This document shows, one piece after another, positions 51,229-62,701 of a DNA stretch of 64,000 nucleotides. The notes below the pieces were generated by a model. The model did no database searches and had not been told where the DNA came from. It saw nothing but the letters and a program-made list of their open reading frames with translations. Positions within the stretch are counted from its first letter, which is position 1. Each line of letters starts with the position of its first letter. Source of the DNA: Verrucomicrobiales bacterium (lineage in GTDB: Bacteria > Verrucomicrobiota > Verrucomicrobiia > Limisphaerales > UBA9464); the NCBI GenBank assembly GCA_027488845.1, contig JAIYBC010000047.1:62001-126000 (forward strand), written 5' to 3'. The position numbers and the translations under genes are program-made.

Positions 51229-52764
51229 ATGATCCGCCCCACCCTGGTTCTCCGTCCCCTGGTCCTGGGATTCCTCGTCTTGGGATGCCCCGCGCTGAAG
51301 GCGGCCTCCCCCGCCTTGGAGATGGCCCGGAAACTCAACGAGGCCTTTGTCGAGGTGGCCGAATCGGCATCGCGCTCGGTGGTGGTGATCCATGTCCAAT
51401 CCCGCATGGACGGTGCCGGTTCCGAGGATTTCCTGGAACAGTTGCCCGAGGAACAGCGGGAACGGTTTGAACGTTTCATGGAGTTCTTCCGGGGCCAGGA
51501 ATCGGGGCGGGGGCGTCGCGGCAGCCCGGATTCCGAATCCGAGTCCGATTCCGGGGAGAAGCGGCCGTCGTCGAGGGTGCCGCTTCAAGCGGGTCAGGGT
51601 TCCGGGATGATCCTCACCGCGGACGGCTACATCCTGACCAACAACCACGTCGTCGAGGGCGCGGAGGAGATCACCGTGGCGTTCAAGGACGGCCGCGAGT
51701 TCAAGGCGGAGATCCGGGGCCGAGATCCGGAGTCGGACCTCGCCGTGATCCGGCTCAAGGAGAAGGTCCCGGGATTGGTGCCGATCCGGTTCGCCGATTC
51801 CGACAAGGTCCGGGTGGGCGAGTTCGCCATCGCCATCGGTGCGCCCTTCCACCTCGACTACAGCGTCACCTTCGGGCACGTGAGCGCCAAGGGGCGCGAG
51901 GTGCGTGAGATGGGCGCCTTGTTCGACCAGGACTTCATCCAGACCGACGCCAACATCAACATGGGCAATTCCGGCGGCCCGTTGGTGAACATCGAAGGCG
52001 AGGTCATCGGGGTGAATTCCATGATCCGGACCTCCATGGGCGCGCCGGTCGGGATCGGGTTCTCCATCCCGGCCAACCTGGCCCGGGAGGTCAGCGACCG
52101 GCTGATCGCGGACGGGAAGTTCGCCCGCTCGTGGTTGGGCGTCCGCATCCAGGACCTGACGGAATCCCGGAACCAGCGGGACCTGGACACCAAGGCCACC
52201 AACGGCGTGCTCGTCAGCAGGATCGAGGAGGGCGGACCGGCGGACGGATCGCTGCTGAGCCCCGCCGACGTCATCGTGGCCGTCGACGGCAAGGCGACGC
52301 CGACCACCAAGGCCCTGCGCAGCACGGTTTCCCGCAAGCGCCCGGGCACGGAACTCGTGCTGGACGTCATCCGCGGCCAGGAGTCGATGAAGGTCAAGGT
52401 CACCGCCGCGGAGAAGCCGTCGCCGGAGAAGCTGATGGCCTCGACGCGGACGCGCCCGCGTCAGAAGAAGGAGACGCCCACCATGGAACTCGGCATGACG
52501 GTCAAGGACCTCGACGAGGACCTGGCGGAGCGCTTCCAGGTCAAGCAGACCGAGGGTGTGATCATCACGGAAGTCGCCGAAGGCTCCCTTGCGGCTCAGT
52601 TCGAGCTCAAGCCGGGGGATGTGGTCACCGATATCAACCACGTGCCTGTCACCACCGTGAGGGAGTTCCGGGACGAGGTCCGAAAGGCAAAGGGCCGAGT
52701 CCTGGTCAGCTTCATCCGCGATGGGGACAAGCAGTTTGAGGTGCTGAAGGAACGCTCTAGGTAG
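51229..52764 (+). CDS. HtrA/DegP-type serine protease with two PDZ domains
   Basis: A 511-residue periplasmic quality-control protease. The signal peptide ends near LVLGCPA, possibly a lipobox, so membrane anchoring is possible. An acidic and then basic low-complexity linker (about 60-118) precedes the protease domain. The triad is His140 (TNNHVV), Asp170 (SDLAVI) and Ser248 (GNSGGPL). Two PDZ domains follow (about 300-395 and 415-505). This is the DegP/DegQ-like arrangement. It is a single-gene unit followed by a strong terminator, and is divergent from the zinc-ribbon gene. Confidence 0.92.
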   Translation: MIRPTLVLRPLVLGFLVLGCPALKAASPALEMARKLNEAFVEVAESASRSVVVIHVQSRMDGAGSEDFLEQLPEEQRERFERFMEFFRGQESGRGRRGSPDSESESDSGEKRPSSRVPLQAGQGSGMILTADGYILTNNHVVEGAEEITVAFKDGREFKAEIRGRDPESDLAVIRLKEKVPGLVPIRFADSDKVRVGEFAIAIGAPFHLDYSVTFGHVSAKGREVREMGALFDQDFIQTDANINMGNSGGPLVNIEGEVIGVNSMIRTSMGAPVGIGFSIPANLAREVSDRLIADGKFARSWLGVRIQDLTESRNQRDLDTKATNGVLVSRIEEGGPADGSLLSPADVIVAVDGKATPTTKALRSTVSRKRPGTELVLDVIRGQESMKVKVTAAEKPSPEKLMASTRTRPRQKKETPTMELGMTVKDLDEDLAERFQVKQTEGVIITEVAEGSLAAQFELKPGDVVTDINHVPVTTVREFRDEVRKAKGRVLVSFIRDGDKQFEVLKERSR

Positions 52765-52790
52765 GGCGCGCGAAAAGGCCGAAAGGCCGA

Positions 52791-52828
52791 CGCGCCGGGG
52801 TTTATGGGTTTTCCCCGGCGCGTTTTTT
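52791..52828 (+). terminator. Rho-independent terminator of the HtrA gene
   Basis: A 10-bp perfect stem CGCGCCGGGG / CCCCGGCGCG with a 12-base loop and a run of six T. It lies 26 bp past the HtrA stop. The final base coincides with the end of the convergent M16 gene. Confidence 0.92.
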
Positions 52829-55416
52829 CATTCCCCGGTACCGGCGCCCGACGCGCGGGTCCCCCGCAGGATCGCCACCACCGCGCGGTCCGCCACCAGG
52901 TAGCGGGCCGTCACTTCGCGGATCTCCTCAAGGGTGACCGCGGCGACGCGTTCCGCCTCGGTCTCGTGGTTCCGGTAGCCGAGTCCGTAGAGCTCGTCCA
53001 AGGCATGGGACATGGCGCATTGGCCGAGGTCCTGCCTGGCGATCTTGCGCTGCCCGATGATCTTCGCCTTGGCCCGCTCCAGTTCCTCTGCGGTGAGTCC
53101 GTCCCGGCGGAGGATCTCCGCCTGCGCCCGCAGCTCGGTTTCGACCGTGTCGACCTGACTCGGGGAAGTCCCGCAGTAGAACGCGAAATAGCCTTCCGAA
53201 CGTCCGGGGAACTGCGACGCGCCGACATAATAGGCGAGCCCGAGTTCGTCACGGATCCGCATGAAGAGCCGTGATCCCATGTCGCTGCAGGCCTCCTGGA
53301 GCAGCTCCAGTGCGTGCCGGTCCTGCGAATGGAAGGTGGTGCCGGGGAAGCCGATCACGAAGACCGCCTGTTCCTTCTCCCGGGTCTCGTCGAAGCGCGG
53401 CGTGACCGTGCTCGGAACGGCGGCGGGTGGCGGAACCACCTTCCCGGATTTCCATCCGGCCAACGCGGTTTCCACCGCGCCACGGACGGCGTCCGCATGG
53501 ATGTCTCCGTACACCGCAAGGATGCCGTTCGCAGGAACGACCAGGTTCCGATGGCATTCGCGGAGCTGCGCCACGGAAAGGGCCCGGACCGATTCCTCGG
53601 TGCCGGAGCTGTCGAGGCCGTAGCCGGTCTCGCCGAACAGGCCGCGACGCATGAGGCGGAACGCCGACTGGAGGAGCTGGTCCTTCTGGCCCCGGATCGA
53701 GGCGAGTTGGGCCTCGCGTTCGCGTTCCATGGCGCTGGTGGGGAACGCCGGATGGAGCAGGACGTCGGTGAAGAGGTCCAAGCCGATCGCGAAATCGTCG
53801 GTCAACACCTCCGCGCTGAGGCCGAAGCTGTGGTTGCCGCCGTAGGCGTCGAGGCTGCCGCCGAGCCCCTCGATCGTCTCCGCGATCTCCTCGGCGGAAC
53901 GGCGTGCCGTGCCCTTCACGAGCATCCGGGAGAGCAGGGCGGTGATGCCGCCGTCGGCCGGTGTCTCGTAGAGGAGTCCACCGGAGAACGCCGCGCGGAA
54001 CTGGACGAACGGAAGCCGATGATCCTCCTTCACCAGCAGGCGGAGCCCGTTGGAGAGCGTGTAGAGGTGGATCGGATGATCCGCCGACGCTTCGGCCGCC
54101 GAGTCCTCGACAGGGCGGAATCCCTTCGGGAGCAGTCCGTAGAGGCTTCGGTTGGAGTCGGCGAGGTAGGTCTGGGCGACCCGCTGGAGGTCCTGCGGGG
54201 TGACCTGCTTCACCGCCTCGAGATAGCGTTCCGAGAAGCCGAGGTCACGTGCCGCCATCCAGTTGCCGCCCAGGTCCTGGGCCTGGCCTTCCATGGTCTT
54301 GCGGGAAGCCAGCATTCCGGCGGTGAACTGCTTGACCGCCTTCGAGCACTCCAACGCGGCGACCGGTTCGGAAGCGAGGCGGTGGACTTCGGCGAGGATG
54401 GCGTCCCGTGCCGCGGCGAACTTGTCGCCGTCGCAGACGCCGCTGACCCCGAAGAGCCCCCCGAGCGAGGGGGTGTAGATCCAGGCATTCACCGAGTGGA
54501 CCAAGGCGGAACGGTCCCGGACGGTGCGGTAGAGCCGCGAACTGCGACCGCTGCCGAGGATGGTCGAAAGGACGTCGAGGGCCGGGATGTCATGGTGGCG
54601 GACCTCCGGGATGTGCCATCCGAAATGGAAATGGGCCAACTCCACGGGCGCCTCCTCGAGCGTCTCACGAGGACCTGTCTGGCGGGGCTCCACCGGCAGC
54701 ACGCTCTCGGGCACGGCGCGGGCCTTGGCCTTGGAGAATGCGGCCGCCACCTGGGCGATGACATCGGCCGGACGGATGTTCCCCACGACCACGAGGAAGC
54801 AGTTGTTCGGTGCGTACTTCTCGGCGTAGTAGGCCAGGAGGTCCTCGCGGCGGATCGAGTTGAAGATGTCCGGCCAGCCGATCACCGGATGCCGGTAGGG
54901 GCTGCGGGTGAACGCGGTCGAGAACAGGCCTCGGCTGGAACGGCGGCCGGGGTCGTCCTCTCCCATGTCCATCTCACGCCGGATCACGTCCAGTTCCTTC
55001 TCGAGTTCGGACTCCGGGAGGGACGCGTTCTGGACGATGTCGCAGAGGATGTCGATGGCCACCGGGGCACCGGTGTCCGGGACGTTGATCCAGTACACCG
55101 TGCGGTCGAACGACGTGTAGGCGTTCATGTAGCCGCCAGCCGCCTGGACTTCCTGGTCGATGCGGCCCGGTCCGCGTGTCGTCGTGCCCTTGAACAGCAT
55201 GTGTTCAAGCACATGGGAGAGACCGGCCCCGATCCACTTGCCCTCGTCGACACTGCCGGCCCGGCACCAGGCCTGGACACTCACCACCGGCGCGGAGCGA
55301 TCCTCCCGAAGGATCAATTCCAGTCCGTTCTCAAACCGGTGTACCAACACTCCGGGCGGATTCTGGGGAAACGGTCGGGGACGGGATTCGGACGGCGCGG
55401 TCAGGGACAAACTCAT
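52828..55416 (-). CDS. Tandem M16 zinc peptidase (pitrilysin-type, two-unit)
   Basis: An 862-residue protein carrying two M16 units in tandem. The first is active: HVLEH at His68-His72 and a downstream ELEKELDVIRREMD glutamate region. The second unit, from about residue 445, has lost the zinc motif (LLSRMLVKG in its place), which is normal for the non-catalytic half. The fold thus forms a closed clam-shell in one chain, as in pitrilysin or insulysin. No signal peptide is visible. ATG at 55416; the longer frame to 55554 is not supported. It is unrelated in operon terms to the single-unit M16 at 37.6 kb. Confidence 0.9.
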   Translation of the reverse strand: MSLSLTAPSESRPRPFPQNPPGVLVHRFENGLELILREDRSAPVVSVQAWCRAGSVDEGKWIGAGLSHVLEHMLFKGTTTRGPGRIDQEVQAAGGYMNAYTSFDRTVYWINVPDTGAPVAIDILCDIVQNASLPESELEKELDVIRREMDMGEDDPGRRSSRGLFSTAFTRSPYRHPVIGWPDIFNSIRREDLLAYYAEKYAPNNCFLVVVGNIRPADVIAQVAAAFSKAKARAVPESVLPVEPRQTGPRETLEEAPVELAHFHFGWHIPEVRHHDIPALDVLSTILGSGRSSRLYRTVRDRSALVHSVNAWIYTPSLGGLFGVSGVCDGDKFAAARDAILAEVHRLASEPVAALECSKAVKQFTAGMLASRKTMEGQAQDLGGNWMAARDLGFSERYLEAVKQVTPQDLQRVAQTYLADSNRSLYGLLPKGFRPVEDSAAEASADHPIHLYTLSNGLRLLVKEDHRLPFVQFRAAFSGGLLYETPADGGITALLSRMLVKGTARRSAEEIAETIEGLGGSLDAYGGNHSFGLSAEVLTDDFAIGLDLFTDVLLHPAFPTSAMEREREAQLASIRGQKDQLLQSAFRLMRRGLFGETGYGLDSSGTEESVRALSVAQLRECHRNLVVPANGILAVYGDIHADAVRGAVETALAGWKSGKVVPPPAAVPSTVTPRFDETREKEQAVFVIGFPGTTFHSQDRHALELLQEACSDMGSRLFMRIRDELGLAYYVGASQFPGRSEGYFAFYCGTSPSQVDTVETELRAQAEILRRDGLTAEELERAKAKIIGQRKIARQDLGQCAMSHALDELYGLGYRNHETEAERVAAVTLEEIREVTARYLVADRAVVAILRGTRASGAGTGE

Positions 55417-55575
55417 GTATGCGAACCGGAAACCTACGGGGCGCACAGACGATTGCAATGTCCTGTCGAAGGAACCGCCGACACCTGCCTGGCCGCAAAC
55501 CGCAACACCCATGGGATCGAATCCAATCCTTCCGGCGTTCCCCTTCCGGACCACGACGAACGGGAATCGATCCGC

Positions 55576-56520
55576 TCAGCGCGCCGAGGGGATGCCCCGG
55601 ATCACCTCCCGCAGGATCAACGAGGCGTGCTGCGCCACGGGACCCTCGGTGAAGTCCGCGTCGTTCATCCCTTCCTGTCCGCCGGCAAGGTCGCTCAGGC
55701 TCCGGATGATCAGGAACGGCACGCGGTTGGCCCAGCAGACCTGCGCGATGGCCGTGGATTCCATGTCGAGGCACTCCGCCTTCCAGACGCGGAAGGCCCA
55801 GCGCCGGTATTCCCGGTTGTCCATGAACACCGGCCCGGCGATGCCGTCGCCGCCGACGTGGACCTCGGCGACGCGTCCACGGAACTCCATCCGGGGCGCC
55901 TTTCGGACCGCCTTGCGGGCGATGTCCAGCAGACCGGGGTCTGCGGCGAAGCTGGCCTGCCGTTCCGGCGCCTTCATGCCGTCGCGGACCGCCCAGACAT
56001 GGTCGGGGAAGATGAATCCGAAGTTCTCATGGGAGGCCTTGAAGTACTTCGGGATCACGTACCCCTTGCCGTCGGGTGCGGGGTTCAGGTACGCGGCCTC
56101 GCTGTGGTGGTGCCAGCGCTCCGGAATCACCACGTCGCCGATGTGGCGATCCGGATTGATGCCCCCGGCGATGCCCGCGAAGAGCACGTGGGTGACGCCA
56201 AACCGGTCGATGGCCAACTGCGTGTTCATCGCCGCGTTGACCATGCTGACCCCGCTGGGGAAGAGGAGGAGGTCGTGTCCGTCGAACCGGATGCGGCGGA
56301 ACTCGAGGCCGTTGACCCGCTCGCTGGAGACGGAGGTCGCCGCCTCCGCGAACACGGCGTCGTTGGCGGCCAGTTCCGGTCCATAGGCGCCCATCACCGC
56401 GATGAGCGGGCGTGTGGATCCTCGGCGTCCACCCTGGACCGCTCCGGGTTGGGAAGTGGAGCAGGCGGTCAGGAGGAGGGCGACCCAGAGGATCGACCAG
56501 GAGCACGGCTTTCGGAACAT
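55576..56520 (-). CDS. Lipoprotein nucleosidase (MTA/SAH nucleosidase-like, PNP/UDP family)
   Basis: A 314-residue protein with a lipoprotein signal (ALLLTACSTS, Cys20), so it is predicted to be outside the cytoplasm. The body has the nucleoside phosphorylase/hydrolase fold: PLIAVMGAYGPEL, SGVSMVNAAMN, FAGIAGGINPD, and near the end the ECLDMESTAIAQV and IIRSLSDLAGG motifs, with the Glu/Met and Asp residues of methylthioadenosine/adenosylhomocysteine nucleosidases. Most family members are cytoplasmic, so the lipobox is unusual. It lies 40 bp downstream of a purine permease on the same strand, which suggests cleavage of external nucleosides and uptake of the base. The substrate is inferred. Confidence 0.82.
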   Translation of the reverse strand: MFRKPCSWSILWVALLLTACSTSQPGAVQGGRRGSTRPLIAVMGAYGPELAANDAVFAEAATSVSSERVNGLEFRRIRFDGHDLLLFPSGVSMVNAAMNTQLAIDRFGVTHVLFAGIAGGINPDRHIGDVVIPERWHHHSEAAYLNPAPDGKGYVIPKYFKASHENFGFIFPDHVWAVRDGMKAPERQASFAADPGLLDIARKAVRKAPRMEFRGRVAEVHVGGDGIAGPVFMDNREYRRWAFRVWKAECLDMESTAIAQVCWANRVPFLIIRSLSDLAGGQEGMNDADFTEGPVAQHASLILREVIRGIPSAR

Positions 56521-56560
56521 GATGGGAGCGGAGGTGGGTCCGGCGGAGGAGCCGCGTGGA

Positions 56561-57877
56561 CTAACGGAATACGAGGTGGGCCAGGAACAATGCCGCGAGG
56601 ACGTAGGCCAGCGGAGTCACCTGACGCGCACGTCCGGTGAGGAGGTTGAAGGAAACGTAGACCACGAAGCCCAGCGCGATGCCTTCGGCGATGCTGAAGG
56701 TGAGCGGCATGGCCAGCATGGTGATCACGGCCGGAACCGCCTTGGAGAAGTCGCGCAGGTCCAGTTCCGCCACGCTCTGCATCATGAAGACGCCGACGAT
56801 CACCAGCGCGGGCGCGGTGGCCACGCTGGGGATCACGGCGATCAGGGGCGTAAGGAAGAGGGCGCCGAGGAAGCAGAACGCCGTGGTGATGGCGGTGAGA
56901 CCGGTCCGTCCTCCCGCCTCCACTCCGGCAGCGGACTCGATGTAGCTGGTGACCGTGCTGGTGCCGAGGGTGGAGCCGACCATGGCCGCCGTGGCGTCGG
57001 CGGTGAGCGCGCGGCCGATCTTCGGGAGGTTGCCGTCGGCATCCAGCAGGCCGGCTCGCTGGCAGACGCCGATCAAGGTGCCCATGTTGTCGAAGAGGTC
57101 CACGAAGAGCAGCGCAAGCATCAGCGGGAGGCACTCCTTCCAATGTTGCCAGAAGTAGCCCAGATCCAGCTTCAGGAAGGTCGGTGCCAAGGAGGCCGGC
57201 ATCGAGACCACGGAAGTCGGCACGGAGGTGAGCGGCTTCCCGTCGGGGCCACGGAGGAGGAATCCGATCCCGGTGAGCGCGATGACCGTGATCACGATCG
57301 CGCCGGGGACCTTGCGCCAGACCAGGACCGCGGCGAGCACGATGCCGAGCAGGACCATGAGGGGACCGGCTTCGCGGAAATTGCCGAGGCTCACGAGCGT
57401 CGGGGGGCTGGCGACGATGACGCCGCCGTTCTTCAGGCCGATGAAGGCGATGAACAGCCCGATGCCGCAGGTGATCGCCAGCTTCAGCTCATGGGGGATG
57501 GCGGAGATGATCTTCCTGCGGATCCCCGTCACGCTGAGGACGAAGAAGACGACGCCGCTGTAGAAGACGATGCCGAGTGCGGCGGGCCAGGGGATCTTCG
57601 CGCCGAGGCAGATCCCGAACGTGAAGAAGGCGTTGAGCCCCATGCCCGGGGCCAAGGCGATCGGGTAGTTGGTCGCGAGGGCCATGACCACCGTCATGAT
57701 GGCGGAGGCGAGGGCGGTGGCGGTGATGAGCGCCCCCTTGTCGATCCCGGCCTCGCTGAGTATCCCGGGATTCACGGCCAGGATGTAGGCCATCGCCGCA
57801 AAGGTGGTCAGCCCGCCGACGATTTCACGGCGGACCGTGGTGCCGTGGGCGGCCAATTGGAACCAGCGTTCAAGCAT
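56561..57877 (-). CDS. NCS2-family purine permease (AzgA-like)
   Basis: A 438-residue nucleobase-cation symporter with about 12-14 membrane segments. The N-terminal REIVGGLTTFAAMAYILAVNPGILSEAG and the later ALAPGMGLNAFFTFGIC are typical of the AzgA branch (adenine/guanine/hypoxanthine). A second signature is GSTLGTSTVTSYIESAAGVEAGGRTGL near 310. It belongs to the pair with the lipoprotein nucleosidase downstream. A possible terminator stem (57932-57958) precedes the start, separating it from the phosphate transport genes. Confidence 0.9.
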   Translation of the reverse strand: MLERWFQLAAHGTTVRREIVGGLTTFAAMAYILAVNPGILSEAGIDKGALITATALASAIMTVVMALATNYPIALAPGMGLNAFFTFGICLGAKIPWPAALGIVFYSGVVFFVLSVTGIRRKIISAIPHELKLAITCGIGLFIAFIGLKNGGVIVASPPTLVSLGNFREAGPLMVLLGIVLAAVLVWRKVPGAIVITVIALTGIGFLLRGPDGKPLTSVPTSVVSMPASLAPTFLKLDLGYFWQHWKECLPLMLALLFVDLFDNMGTLIGVCQRAGLLDADGNLPKIGRALTADATAAMVGSTLGTSTVTSYIESAAGVEAGGRTGLTAITTAFCFLGALFLTPLIAVIPSVATAPALVIVGVFMMQSVAELDLRDFSKAVPAVITMLAMPLTFSIAEGIALGFVVYVSFNLLTGRARQVTPLAYVLAALFLAHLVFR

Positions 57878-57923
57878 GTCGGGGAAGGTTTCCGGAATCG
57901 GCGGACCGATTGCACGCTCGGAA

Positions 57924-57958
57924 GCAAAAGACGAGCCGGGCCCTTTCGGAGGGGCTCG
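57924..57958 (-). terminator. Probable terminator after the phosphate transporter
   Basis: On the minus strand a GC-rich stem (CGAGCCCC / GGCTCG type, with a few mismatches) is followed by TCTTTTGC. It lies about 70 bp past the Pit stop and before the NCS2 gene. Imperfect, so moderate confidence. Confidence 0.5.
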
Positions 57959-58025
57959 GCCGGAGTTCGGCCTGCAAGGACTGTCGCTTTCCAGCCAGTC
58001 GGGGTGATAGGAGACTTGGCGAAGC

Positions 58026-59126
58026 TCAGAAAGCCCGCACCAATCGCATCAGGACGTAGGCAATGGTCGCCGTGACAGGCAGGGTCAGGACCCAAGCCCA
58101 CAGGATCCTTTCCACGACGCCGATGTTCAACGCGCTGAACCGTTTGGCACACCCGACACCCATGATGCTGGTGGTGATGGCATGGGTCGTGGAGACCGGC
58201 ATGCCGAAATGGGCCGCCACGGAGAGGACCGTGGCCGCGGTCGTCTCGGCAGCGAAGCCGTGCACCGGCTGCAGCTTCACCATCTTGTGGCCCATGGTCT
58301 TGATGATCTTCCATCCGCCGGCGGCGGTGCCTGCGGCCATCACCAAGGCGCAGGTGACCTTGATCCAGCTCGCAATGCCTTCGGTGCCCGAGGCGTCCAC
58401 GGACATCGGGTGATGCAGGAACTGCAGCCAACTGGGGAGTTGGACCAGCGTCCCCGCCTTCTCAGCTCCCACGAGGGCCAGGGCGATGATGCCCATGGTC
58501 TTCTGGGCATCGTTCGAGCCGTGGCTGAAACCCATGTAGGCGGCACTGGCCAGCTGGGCTTTGCCGAAGACCCTTGAAACCCACATCGGAGTCCATCCAC
58601 GCAGGAGGAGGTACAGAAGGGTCATCACCAGCATGCCCACCACGAAACCCATGATCGGCGAAAGGAACATGGGGATGACCACCTTGTAGATGAGGCCATC
58701 GTACTTGTACCATGGAGCCCCTTCCTTGGCCTTGCGGAGGACAACCACAGCCAAGTTGTTGCCGGCGGCGGCGACGCCGGCGCCGATCAGTCCGCCGATG
58801 AGGGCGTGGCTGGAACTGGAGGGCAGCCCGAACCACCAGGTGACCAGGTTCCAGACGATAGCACCACCCAGGGCGCAGATCAGCATCTGGGTGCCCAGTT
58901 CCGACGGGATCAGTTTCGAATCCAGCAGGCCTGAACTGATGGTCTTGGCCACAGCGGTGCCGTAGAGGGCTCCAACCAGGTTGGTGAACGCCGCCAACAG
59001 GATCGCCAGCCGAGGTGTCAGGACCTTGGTCGAGACCACCGTGGCGATCGAGTTCGCGGTGTCATGGAAACCGTTGATGTACTCGAACACCAAGGCCACG
59101 AGGATGACCGTAAGCAGTAGGGTCAT
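58026..59126 (-). CDS. pit: Low-affinity inorganic phosphate transporter (Pit family)
   Basis: A 366-residue membrane protein with the PiT signature in both halves: EYINGFHDTANSIATVVST near 15-33 and SHGSNDAQKTMGIIAL near 200-215. About ten TM helices. It imports phosphate coupled to protons, often as a metal-phosphate complex. The upstream DUF47 gene (10 bp away) encodes the usual PhoU-like accessory protein. No Pho-box was recognised upstream of the pair. Confidence 0.94.
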   Translation of the reverse strand: MTLLLTVILVALVFEYINGFHDTANSIATVVSTKVLTPRLAILLAAFTNLVGALYGTAVAKTISSGLLDSKLIPSELGTQMLICALGGAIVWNLVTWWFGLPSSSSHALIGGLIGAGVAAAGNNLAVVVLRKAKEGAPWYKYDGLIYKVVIPMFLSPIMGFVVGMLVMTLLYLLLRGWTPMWVSRVFGKAQLASAAYMGFSHGSNDAQKTMGIIALALVGAEKAGTLVQLPSWLQFLHHPMSVDASGTEGIASWIKVTCALVMAAGTAAGGWKIIKTMGHKMVKLQPVHGFAAETTAATVLSVAAHFGMPVSTTHAITTSIMGVGCAKRFSALNIGVVERILWAWVLTLPVTATIAYVLMRLVRAF

Positions 59127-59136
59127 GGCTCGGGCT

Positions 59137-59763
59137 TCAGGAGTTCTTGAGCACGATCTGCACGATCACATTGCCGGCATCGCGGCAACGGTCGATCACC
59201 TTCTCCAAGAGGTCGAAGAGATCCTTGAGCGCGACGACGGTCACGGCGTCATGACGTGTTGCGTAGAGTTCCTTGAGCAACCCGGTCATGTGCTTGTCCG
59301 CCTCTCCCTCAAGGTACTGAAGCTTGTCGTTCTTCTCCTTGATCTTGGCCAGATCAGGCGAATTGCGGAGATCCGACACCATCGAAAGCAAACCCTCCAT
59401 CGACTGCTGCAGGAGCTCGGCCTGACGGCTGAAGCTGGTGTGCTGGATCCGCTCCGGGGAGATCATGAACCGCTCGACGAACTTCTCGAGGGTCTTGGGA
59501 ATCTTATAGAGCGCGGTTGCCAGGGCGTCGATGTCCTCACGCTCCAACGGCGTGACGAAAGTCGTCACCAGCCGCTCCTGGATCTCCTCGGTGATCCGCT
59601 TGTCCTTCCGTCGGACCAGCGCCAACTGGTCCAGCGTGGTCGGGCCCGGACTGGACAGCGTCTTGACCAGGATCTGGACGCTCTCGTTGGCCTCCCGGGC
59701 GCTCTGCTCGAGCAGGTCGAAGAAGATGTCGCCGCCCCCGACCAGTCGTTGAAGTGAGAACAT
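59137..59763 (-). CDS. DUF47 (PhoU-like) phosphate transport accessory protein
   Basis: A 208-residue all-helical protein with the DUF47 pattern FFDLLEQSAREANESVQ at 15-31 and repeated E-rich helices (KRITEEIQERLVTTFVTPLEREDIDALA). DUF47 proteins resemble PhoU and bind metal through Glu/Asp/His clusters; they control the neighbouring Pit transporter. It is the first gene of the two-gene unit: 10 bp before pit. Confidence 0.9.
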   Translation of the reverse strand: MFSLQRLVGGGDIFFDLLEQSAREANESVQILVKTLSSPGPTTLDQLALVRRKDKRITEEIQERLVTTFVTPLEREDIDALATALYKIPKTLEKFVERFMISPERIQHTSFSRQAELLQQSMEGLLSMVSDLRNSPDLAKIKEKNDKLQYLEGEADKHMTGLLKELYATRHDAVTVVALKDLFDLLEKVIDRCRDAGNVIVQIVLKNS

Positions 59764-59899
59764 GGTGTGATGTGGGAATGTCTACGATTCGGTCACGGGT
59801 CGTTTCCGTTACAGCCCGGTGACTTCCGGCAAGTATCCAGAGCATCGGGCTTCCGGGGAAGCGCTTCCATCGGCCGCTTCAATTCGAACCGTGGACCGC

Positions 59900-60576
59900 T
59901 CAACGGAACGCGTCTGGAACGTTTTCCGGCACACCCACCGTCCGGCGATAGTCCAAGATGATCTTGATCGCCTCCTCGGGGGTGTCGACCACCTTGAGCA
60001 GGTCGACGTCGCCCGGGGAGATCATCTTCTCCTTCTCCATCGTGGTCCGGCACCAGTCGAGCAGGCCCTTCCAGTATTCCCGGCCGAAGAGGATCAGCGG
60101 GAACGCCGGTATGCGACCCGTCTGGACCAGGGTCACCACCTCGAACAGCTCGTCCAAGGTGCCGAAGCCTCCGGGCATGTAGACGAAGCCCATGCTGTAC
60201 TTCACCAGGCAGACCTTGCGGCTGAAGAAGTAGTGGAAGTTGACCGAGACGTTGGAGAAGCGGTTGCCCTTCTGCTCGAACGGCAGCTCGATGTTGAGGC
60301 CGACACTCGGGCCCTTGCCCTGTGCCGCACCCTTGTTGGCGGCCTCCATGATCCCGGGACCGCCGCCGGTGACGACGGCGAACTTCTCCTTGGCCAACCC
60401 GTTGGCGATCGCCACCGCGGCCTTGTAGTAGGGATCCTCAGGTCGGGTTCGTGCGGAACCGAAGATCGTCACCGCCGCCGGGATCCGCGACAGCGTGTCG
60501 AACGAGTCGACGAACTCCGCCATGATCTTGAAGACGCGCCACGGATCCTCGATGACGCGTTGCTCTCGGGTGGAAC

Positions 60577-60580
<4 letters not shown>
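59900..60580 (-). CDS. LOG family protein (TIGR00730)
   Basis: A 226-residue Rossmann-fold protein with GGGPGIMEAANKGA at 72-85 and PGGFGTLDELFE at 136-147, the signature of LOG-type cytokinin riboside 5'-monophosphate phosphoribohydrolases. In bacteria many are nucleotide nucleosidases (PpnN-like) rather than cytokinin enzymes. Its ATG overlaps the recG stop by four bases (ATGA), so it is translated with recG. Start at 60580; a longer frame runs into recG. Confidence 0.9.
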
Positions 60581-62679
<2,099 letters not shown>

Positions 62680-62701
62680 GGGCGCTCCGTCGCAGGACGG
62701 G

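Noticed and set aside
53314-56640. 1108-residue open frame on the plus strand
   Set aside because: It is antisense to the tandem M16 peptidase and the nucleosidase, both of which have intact catalytic motifs; its composition (Arg, Gly, Glu, Asp, His mixture without motifs) is that of a GC-rich shadow frame.
59764-59899. Pho box upstream of the DUF47-pit pair
   Set aside because: A CTGTAAC-like stretch exists but there is no second CTGTCA-type half at the required spacing.
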